Shown: in pieces, positions 58,749-64,000 of the stretch
How positions within the stretch are numbered: position 1 is the stretch's first letter
Layout: every line of letters begins with the position of its first letter
Origin: Sphingomonas sp. Root710
GTDB lineage: Bacteria > Pseudomonadota > Alphaproteobacteria > Sphingomonadales > Sphingomonadaceae
Length of the DNA stretch: 64,000 nucleotides
Direction: 5' to 3'
NCBI RefSeq assembly: GCF_001429065.1
Contig: NZ_LMIB01000019.1
Location: 1 to 64,000 of the forward strand
Made by a program: the position numbers and the translations under genes
The notes under the pieces: model-generated
What the model saw: the letters and a program-made list of their open reading frames with translations, nothing else
The model's database searches: none
What the model was told of the DNA's origin: nothing

Positions 58749-61166
58749 TCATCCTTTCCTGATCGATGCAGACCGACGCTGCTGGTGAAAAAGAGGCAGC
58801 CATTTCGCCGGGTCGTCGCCGACATCAGCGCGAATGGCATCGAGGAGTGTCACGGTTTCCGTGGTGCCCGAGAGCACCGCGAGCTCGTCGGAGAGGCCGC
58901 CCAGGTCCAGTTCCACCACGATCGAGTCATGACCCTGCTTGATGAGGAAGCGGCGAGATTCCGGGTTCAGGTCGTGACGGACGAGCTTGAATTCCGCCTG
59001 GGTCAGGCCCAGCCCGTCGATATAATCCGTTTCACGCCCATAGGGGTTTGGCAGCAGGATCTTGGTCGCGACCTGCTCTATGATACTGTGCGAGATATCC
59101 GAGCGCAGCGCATCGGCCGGGCTCTGCGTGCCGAAAACCAGGAAGGCGTTCTGCTTGCGGTAGGTCTTCAGGCCATCCTGGGCAAAGGCGCGGAAAGCGT
59201 CATCGCCCAGCGCCTTCCAGAACTCATCGATGTCGATCACCAGTCGGCGGCCATCCAGAAGGCCGTCGATGCGATGGAACATGTACATCATGATCGGCGT
59301 GCGAACTTCCGGATTGTCGAGGAAGTCGGTCATGTCGAAGCCGAGGAACGGCGCATCGAGCGACAAAGCATCGATCTCGTTGTCGAACACCCAACCCAGC
59401 GATCCGCCTCGCGACCATTTCTCAAGCCGAGCGCCGATGCCTTCCGGATCGCGCTGGCCGAGCAGCTGGCGCAGGGCCAGAATGGATCGGTTCTCCGGCG
59501 CGAGCCGCCCGAGCGACGCCAAGCCTTCGTCGATCATGCGCTCCTGGGTGACGCCCAGCGTGCTGCCGGGCGGCGTCACCAGCTGCCGGATCAGACGACC
59601 GAGAAAGACGAGGTTGCGCGGCCCATATTCGAGCGCCCGCAGCGGCGCGAAGCCGGTTGGCTCCCCGTTCTTCAGCGTCAGATAGATCCCGCCAGCAGAC
59701 CGCACGTAGATCTCGGCGCCGCGATCCTTGTCGATGAAAATCTGCTGCGCGCCCGTCTTCTCGAGCTGCGCCATCAGGAAGTTCTGAACGACCGTTTTGC
59801 CCGCGCCCGAGGGACCGATGATGAGCGTGTGGCCGAGATCCCCGACATGGAAGTTGAAATAGTAGGGCGATTGCGCGGCCGTTTTCATCAGCGCGATCGC
59901 CGGACCCCAATGATTTCCGCTCGGCCGGCCTGCGGGGTAGGTATGAAAAGGCGCCAATGCGGCGAAATTCCGCGATGTGATTGCCGCCGGCCGCGCCCGC
60001 CACGCGAAATTTCCGGGAAGCTGAGCCCAGAAGGCCGCCTCGAGCGCCGGCCCTTCCCTCGCTGATACCAGGCCAGCATCCGCGAGCGCGGCCCGCGCGG
60101 CCGACAGATTATCGGCGAGTCGCCTCTGGCTCTCGGCAAACACCCCAAGCGAGAAGTGATGTTCGCCAAGGACGAACCGATTGCTTTGAAGATCGTCGGC
60201 GGCGTCTTCAAGGTCGAGCGCCTGGCTTGCTGCCGCGTCCTCGGTCGAAGCCATCTGGTTCTGCCGGCGCCGCAGCCTTTCGGCCGCGCGCGCCTTCCCC
60301 ATGAAGGTGAAGGACTGTGAGACGACGAACGAGAAATCCTGGCCGAGCAGAGCGTTCATCTGACCGGGACGGGTGAGCGCGGGATATTCCCGGATGCCGA
60401 AAATGCCCAGCCAGCGGCTCGCATCATGGGCGCGGATCTCGACCGTCTCGCGTCCGAAGATCACCCGCTCGCCGTAGAGTGCTGATCCAAGATGGCCTCG
60501 GACCAGCGGCACCTTGGCCTTGGCACCCATCATGACCTGCTCGAGCACTTCGAGCGGCCTGGAGAATAGGAGGCCATTTTGCTCATAAAGAGCGAGCCGC
60601 GCGGGGCTGCACCGCCGGAGGAGCTTTTCGATATCGCGCGCCTTCTCCTCGAAGCGGGCCAACTCGTCGGGGTCGACCTCCTCATCGGCCGCCCTGGCTT
60701 TGGCGATGCGCTTGAGGAGAAGCCCGGTCCGATCGGCCGAGCCGACCGCCGGTCGCATGATCAGCGTCAGATAATGCTCGTTGACGAACATGCGCTTGGC
60801 AGTCACCCGCGCGCGATATTTTTCGTCCAGATCGGCCGCGAAGTCCGAGCGGAATTGGCCTTCGGGATAGTCATCGACCGGGCGGCGAACGATGTGGGTC
60901 CAGAGCGCGAGCCGATCGTCGGCAATGTTGCGCCAGGTGCCGTTGAGCTTCTCGTGCCAGTCATTGAGGTGGATCGGATCCGCGGTCTCGAACGCAAGCC
61001 CTTCAAGGCGGAACATCATCATGAGGTCGCCGCTATCGAGCGCGATCACCTCCGATGTCACGTGGCGCGCATAGGGCAGATAGCGACCCGGCTCGGCCTC
61101 TTGCCGCAATATGCGCCACGGCGTCTTGCGCGGCGGGAGCTGGGCAGCCGCGCTAGCCACGCGCAA
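58749..61166 (-). CDS. virB4: VirB4 ATPase
   Basis: This 805-aa ATPase of the T4SS is the largest component and drives pilus biogenesis. The N-terminal CagE/TrbE domain leads to Walker A IIGPSGAGKTVVQNFL near 445 and Walker B RLVIDIDEFWKALGDD near 643, with the downstream RKQNAFLVFGTQSPADA motif. It overlaps virB3 by 14 bp. The start is a TTG at 61166 or a GTG at 61160; both give nearly the same protein. Confidence 0.95.
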   Translation of the reverse strand: MRVASAAAQLPPRKTPWRILRQEAEPGRYLPYARHVTSEVIALDSGDLMMMFRLEGLAFETADPIHLNDWHEKLNGTWRNIADDRLALWTHIVRRPVDDYPEGQFRSDFAADLDEKYRARVTAKRMFVNEHYLTLIMRPAVGSADRTGLLLKRIAKARAADEEVDPDELARFEEKARDIEKLLRRCSPARLALYEQNGLLFSRPLEVLEQVMMGAKAKVPLVRGHLGSALYGERVIFGRETVEIRAHDASRWLGIFGIREYPALTRPGQMNALLGQDFSFVVSQSFTFMGKARAAERLRRRQNQMASTEDAAASQALDLEDAADDLQSNRFVLGEHHFSLGVFAESQRRLADNLSAARAALADAGLVSAREGPALEAAFWAQLPGNFAWRARPAAITSRNFAALAPFHTYPAGRPSGNHWGPAIALMKTAAQSPYYFNFHVGDLGHTLIIGPSGAGKTVVQNFLMAQLEKTGAQQIFIDKDRGAEIYVRSAGGIYLTLKNGEPTGFAPLRALEYGPRNLVFLGRLIRQLVTPPGSTLGVTQERMIDEGLASLGRLAPENRSILALRQLLGQRDPEGIGARLEKWSRGGSLGWVFDNEIDALSLDAPFLGFDMTDFLDNPEVRTPIMMYMFHRIDGLLDGRRLVIDIDEFWKALGDDAFRAFAQDGLKTYRKQNAFLVFGTQSPADALRSDISHSIIEQVATKILLPNPYGRETDYIDGLGLTQAEFKLVRHDLNPESRRFLIKQGHDSIVVELDLGGLSDELAVLSGTTETVTLLDAIRADVGDDPAKWLPLFHQQRRSASIRKG

Positions 61167-61503
61167 AGCCCTTGCGTTTCAGCCCCGCGACCGGGAGCGG
61201 CGAATAGGAACTGCCGCCCCACCAGACGCGGTTCCGGCTTCGCGCCTTGGTCATGGTCCAGAGCCACAGCAGCCGGAAGGCGTTGGCATCGTGCCGCACG
61301 ATGAGCCGTGCGACGGCGAGACAGGCGCCTCCGATGGCGCCGGCATAGAGCGGGTTGCCGCTGACGATCAAAGTGAGACAGGCGGCAAGCGCGATCGGCA
61401 ACGAGGCTTCGAGCGGCACGCCGAGCCACATCGTCGGGCGCGTGACCGCCAGAAACAACGTCTCCTCGCGCAGCCGCTCGTCCAGGGCGGCGCTCTCCTT
61501 CAC
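61153..61503 (-). CDS. virB3: VirB3 membrane protein
   Basis: This protein of about 116 aa has two close membrane spans and the family motif LFLAVTRPTMWLGVPLEAS near the start. I place the start at the GTG at 61503, which overlaps the virB2 stop (GTGA), because the conserved part begins there; a longer frame to 61533 exists. VirB3 works with VirB4 in the inner membrane. Confidence 0.9.
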   Translation of the reverse strand: MKESAALDERLREETLFLAVTRPTMWLGVPLEASLPIALAACLTLIVSGNPLYAGAIGGACLAVARLIVRHDANAFRLLWLWTMTKARSRNRVWWGGSSYSPLPVAGLKRKGFARG

Positions 61504-61838
61504 GCGCCACCCGTGATGGTGTCGACGATCCACTGCGCACTGAAGACGATGAAGATGCCAACGATGACCGTCACCAGAAGGCCGAGGCTGGCGCGCCCGG
61601 TGAAAAACATGAACCCGACGATCACGACCGCGATCACCGCGATGGTCTTGGCGAAAGTCCCGGTGAGCCAGGTCTTGATGTTCTCCGCCATCGACGTGAT
61701 GCCGTCAGCCCCCTGCGCGTGTGCAGGATCGCTCAGCAGCATCGAGACAAGCAGCGCCAATGCCATCACGCCGATGACGCGCAGAAGAAGTCGCGCCCAT
61801 TGGCGCCGTCCGCCCTGATGGGCGGTGATTGCTGTCAT
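61500..61838 (-). CDS. virB2: VirB2 pilin
   Basis: This 112-aa prepilin has a long signal peptide ending near SDPAHA (about residue 40) and two hydrophobic helices separated by a short polar turn (KTIAVIAVVIVGFMFFTG, then LLVTVIVGIFIVFSAQWIVD), as in VirB2/TrbC pilins. It overlaps virB1 by ATGA and virB3 by GTGA. Confidence 0.92.
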   Translation of the reverse strand: MTAITAHQGGRRQWARLLLRVIGVMALALLVSMLLSDPAHAQGADGITSMAENIKTWLTGTFAKTIAVIAVVIVGFMFFTGRASLGLLVTVIVGIFIVFSAQWIVDTITGGA

Positions 61839-62500
61839 GGATGCTGTCCTTTCTGAGATGCGGCCCCGTCGCCAAACACCATGAGCGAGGCCTGGCTCGC
61901 CCTCGCCGCTGTGTTCCACCCGGCTGCGGCCGGTGGCGAAACAGGGGTGTCGGGTGGCGGAGCGAAGGCCGGAGCCGCTGGGGCAACGACCGAGTTTCTG
62001 GTCGCCGGCGCCGTACTCCGGATCAACGGAATGACGGCTGACGCACTGGCATAGACCCTGGCGACATAGCCGTTGCGAAAGCCGCGCCGCCGGTCGCCGG
62101 TATTGTACAGCGAAAGGGCGGTCGCGATCGCATGATCCCGGCTCGGGGCAAGGCGCGCGACCGCCTGGTAGTTGGTCGCGATGACGCGGGCGGCGGCGGC
62201 CAAATTGGAGCAGGGTTCGAACGCATTTTCGACCGAAAGCCCCAGCCAGCCGAGATTGGCGCTGTTAATCTGTCCCAGGCCGAGATCGATGTTGTAGCCT
62301 CGACCAATCAGGCTGCGCGCCGCTGCGATTGCCTGCGCCTTGGTCGCGGGCTTTGGCGCGCGCACGCCGGGACTATTGACCCCGATTGCGAGACTGTTGA
62401 ACCGGCTCTCGGTGTGGACGATCGAAATGAGCGTCTCAGGCGCCACCGTCGGTGCGCAAGCTCCTGCAAGCGAAAGAAGGGTGGCGACATCGAGGATCAT
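61835..62500 (-). CDS. virB1: VirB1 lytic transglycosylase
   Basis: This 221-aa protein opens the peptidoglycan for channel assembly. The lysozyme-like SLT domain is clear: ISIVHTESRFN with the catalytic Glu at about 31, GLGQINSANLGWLG near 75 and ALSLYNTGDRRRGFRNGYVARV near 127. A Pro-rich tail follows. It has an N-terminal hydrophobic start that can serve as a signal. It overlaps the trbM-like gene by ATGA. Confidence 0.93.
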   Translation of the reverse strand: MILDVATLLSLAGACAPTVAPETLISIVHTESRFNSLAIGVNSPGVRAPKPATKAQAIAAARSLIGRGYNIDLGLGQINSANLGWLGLSVENAFEPCSNLAAAARVIATNYQAVARLAPSRDHAIATALSLYNTGDRRRGFRNGYVARVYASASAVIPLIRSTAPATRNSVVAPAAPAFAPPPDTPVSPPAAAGWNTAARASQASLMVFGDGAASQKGQHP

Positions 62501-62838
62501 TGGTCGCCGCCGTCCAGGCGCTCGATGCCGGCCAGCGAGAAGGTCTGGCGGCGGCCATCGTTGAACGTGATGACCACCCGCCGGCGAGCTGTGGAATCGC
62601 GATCATAGACCTTCGTGCGGGCGACGCCGCCGCCGCTACAGCCGGGAAAGGCGCCGCCGGTGGCCAAGCGTTGCCAGAGCTTGGTCATCGGCGCCACGCA
62701 TTGCGCGTATTGGGTCGCGCCACCGGGATTGGAAAGACAGAGGAGAACCTGGCAGCCCAGGTCATTCGCCGCTGCCGGTGCGCTTGGAAGGGCTGTGGCG
62801 AGGGCGAGCATCGCCATGCCGAATATCGCACGTTGCAT
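62497..62838 (-). CDS. TrbM/KikA-like conjugation protein
   Basis: This 113-aa secreted protein has a signal peptide ending SAPAAAND and the cysteine pattern CQVLLCLSNPGG...YAQCVAP...FPGCS that is typical of TrbM/KikA proteins from IncP and IncN-type transfer regions. It is the first gene of the virB operon here, coupled to virB1, and its function in transfer is accessory. Only about 50 bp separate it from the PhyH fragment upstream, where the operon promoter probably lies. Confidence 0.8.
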   Translation of the reverse strand: MQRAIFGMAMLALATALPSAPAAANDLGCQVLLCLSNPGGATQYAQCVAPMTKLWQRLATGGAFPGCSGGGVARTKVYDRDSTARRRVVITFNDGRRQTFSLAGIERLDGGDQ

Positions 62839-62887
62839 CGGGTCTTCCCCCGCGAGAGACAGCTCCCGCGTCGGGAAATGCCGTCAG

Positions 62888-63440
62888 CTATCCGTTGGAT
62901 TTCACCTCTCTTTTGTTCCGACCGCGCTCGATTTCGGCAATCCCCCCAGCCGGGGGGAGTTGATCGGTTTGCTGTCGCAGGAATTCGGACAGAGCGCCTT
63001 CCTGGTCGGGTCGGAGAGCATCGATTGCGGCGAGATGGTCCGGCGGTTCGCCGCCGAGCAGGATGGACGGGCACTGCCCGTCATAATTGCCGAGATTGGG
63101 GCGGTGCTGCTGGTAGCCGACCAGCGCGGCAAGCTCGGGATCGAATGCGCTGGCCACCTCGGGCGGATAGGTCAGCCACTGGTTCTCATAGGGCTTCAGC
63201 CAGCCGAGGCAGTAGCTGACGATGATGCCTCGGCGCACCGCGTTTGATTGATTCGAGCCGGCGCCATGGAGGGTCGATCCCAGAAATATGATCGCCGATC
63301 CCGGATCGGCTTCGATGGCGACCGGCTCCGTGTTGTCGTCACCCTGCCCGCCATTGTGGCTCCCCGGCCAGATCAGCGTTGCCCCATTTTCAGCCTTGAA
63401 CGGCGAAATCGGCCACATCACGTTGACGAGATATTCGAGC
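62888..63440 (-). pseudogene. Phytanoyl-CoA dioxygenase (PhyH)-like gene, 5' part missing
   Basis: The frame encodes the C-terminal part of an Fe(II)/2-oxoglutarate dioxygenase: ENGATLIWPGSHNGGQGDD (double-stranded beta-helix with the second part of the metal site), AIIFLGSTLHGAGSNQSNAVRRGI with a histidine and arginine expected for metal and 2-oxoglutarate binding, then a long tail. The N-terminal half, including the first H-x-D, is absent: upstream of about 63440 the DNA belongs to a luxR gene in another frame. It is therefore a rump, unless expressed from a cryptic start. Confidence 0.75.
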
Positions 63441-63672
63441 TCGGGTCGCTCGCATAGAGACGTCTCGCCTGGAAGCGCTCCACCCAGTCTTGTGGATAGT
63501 CGACGATGTGGACCGAGCGAACCGCAGGCTTCAGGTCGACGTGATGGACCAGGGCATAGTGCCGAAAGCCCATGGCCTTCGTGATTTCGGCCATCAGGTC
63601 CGACAAGGCCGCAGCGTCCTTGATCGCGCCAGCGACAGCGCAAAAATCCTGAACTTGCCCAAGCCCGATCAT
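63418..63672 (-). pseudogene. Truncated LuxR-type regulator, autoinducer-domain fragment
   Basis: The fragment covers the first part of a LuxR autoinducer-binding domain: LSDLMAEITKAMGFRHYALVHH, SVHIVDYPQDWVERFQARRLYASDP. After the conserved DP (about 63442) the sequence changes to the PhyH-like gene in a different frame and the ORF closes at 63418. The remaining ligand-binding domain and the HTH are missing. It starts 16 bp after the preceding luxR stop (ATG 63672; an earlier ATG at 63720 would overlap it). Confidence 0.75.
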
Positions 63673-63688
63673 CACATGGCCGGCGAGA

Positions 63689-64000
63689 TCAGAGCAGCGC
63701 TTCCATGTTGAGATGACCATCGCGAACCGCGCGCAGCACCAGCTGCGTGCGTCGTCGCACGCCATAACGCCTGCGGGCCGATTCAACATATTCGTGCACG
63801 GTGTCGCGGCTGAGGCCGAGGATCTGGCCGATCTCCCAGTCGCTTTTGCCTTGCGCGACGAGTGCGATGCATTCGACCTGTCGTGGGCTGAGCGGGACGC
63901 AGGTCAATGTCTTCGCTGCCGCGCCCAGCAGCTCGCGGGCACGATCATAAGCGACCGAGCCGAGCAGACGCGCGGTCAGTATCTCCTCTGCGCTGAGCGG
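63689..64000 (-). CDS. LuxR-family regulator, C-terminal part (5' end outside window)
   Basis: The window contains the last 103 codons of this gene, open at the right edge. The GerE-type HTH is plain: PLSPRQVECIALVAQGKSDW, then EIGQILGLSRDTVHEYVESARRR and YGVRRRTQLVLRA. Upstream residues (SAEEILTARLLGSVAYDRARELL) look like the linker from an autoinducer-binding domain that would lie beyond 64000. It is oriented toward the virB operon and could control transfer in response to cell density, but no autoinducer synthase is in the window. Confidence 0.85.
   Translation of the reverse strand, partial: PLSAEEILTARLLGSVAYDRARELLGAAAKTLTCVPLSPRQVECIALVAQGKSDWEIGQILGLSRDTVHEYVESARRRYGVRRRTQLVLRAVRDGHLNMEALL

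Noticed and set aside
1-64000. CRISPR array, tRNA or rRNA genes
   Set aside because: Scanning by eye found no regularly spaced identical repeats other than the iterons and transposon ends, and no tRNA- or rRNA-like segments.

Overview
This window is GC-rich DNA with alphaproteobacterial codon use, and it reads as a large part of a self-transmissible plasmid. It has an iteron/Rep_3-type replication origin, two ParA/ParB pairs, a VirD2-like relaxase with a MobC-type partner, a VirD4/TraG coupling protein and a complete VirB1-VirB11 type IV secretion operon. The gene content resembles conjugative plasmids of sphingomonads (Sphingobium, Novosphingobium, Sphingomonas); that host assignment is inference from protein style, not a search.

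Layout. 1-4369: a Tn3-family transposon (tnpR, tnpA, a small membrane passenger gene) whose two ends are both tandemly duplicated. 4599-8825: a tyrosine recombinase preceded by a coupled 40-codon ORF, an uncharacterised HTH protein, an Xre-RES toxin-antitoxin pair and an orphan MbcA/ParS/Xre-type antitoxin. 8869-13000: parB, parA and repA on the minus strand, with two long AATTGCAC-containing palindromes (candidate parS/operators) and six 22-bp iterons plus an AT-rich tract (candidate oriV). 13083-31359: a plus-strand block of probable leading-region genes (two SSBs, a Toprim primase-like protein, a very large methylase-helicase of the strawberry-notch type, a 670-aa ParB-like protein, ArdC anti-restriction, DUF2493, DUF3768 and several small proteins). 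Five of its leaders carry the same GGGGAGGG motif. A compact arsenic operon (arsR-arsC-arsC-acr3-arsN-arsH, 21769-25353) sits inside this block; its first arsC is frameshifted at a run of seven G. 31372-34964: a second parAB, a candidate oriT, mobC and the relaxase, bracketed by two copies of an AGTCTGC palindrome.

35087-36783 is an AbiE-type toxin-antitoxin pair. 37582-49831 is the most notable region: five large minus-strand genes in a row, namely an MmeI-like single-chain restriction-modification enzyme, a YhaO/SbcD-like nuclease, a YhaN/SbcC-like ATPase, an OLD-TOPRIM nuclease (GajA-like) and a UvrD-type helicase (GajB-like). Three of the four separate translation blocks start behind the same G6 Shine-Dalgarno-like run. 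I read this as a defence island combining a Gabija-type pair with an Mre11/Rad50-like pair and a type IIL R-M enzyme; whether the parts act together is unknown.

49911-62838 is the conjugation apparatus, all on the minus strand with ATGA-type coupling, including an EexN-like entry-exclusion lipoprotein and a TrbM-like protein. The right end (62888-64000) has the C-terminal part of one LuxR regulator and a broken second LuxR joined out of frame to the rump of a phytanoyl-CoA dioxygenase-like gene. No tRNA, rRNA or CRISPR array was seen.
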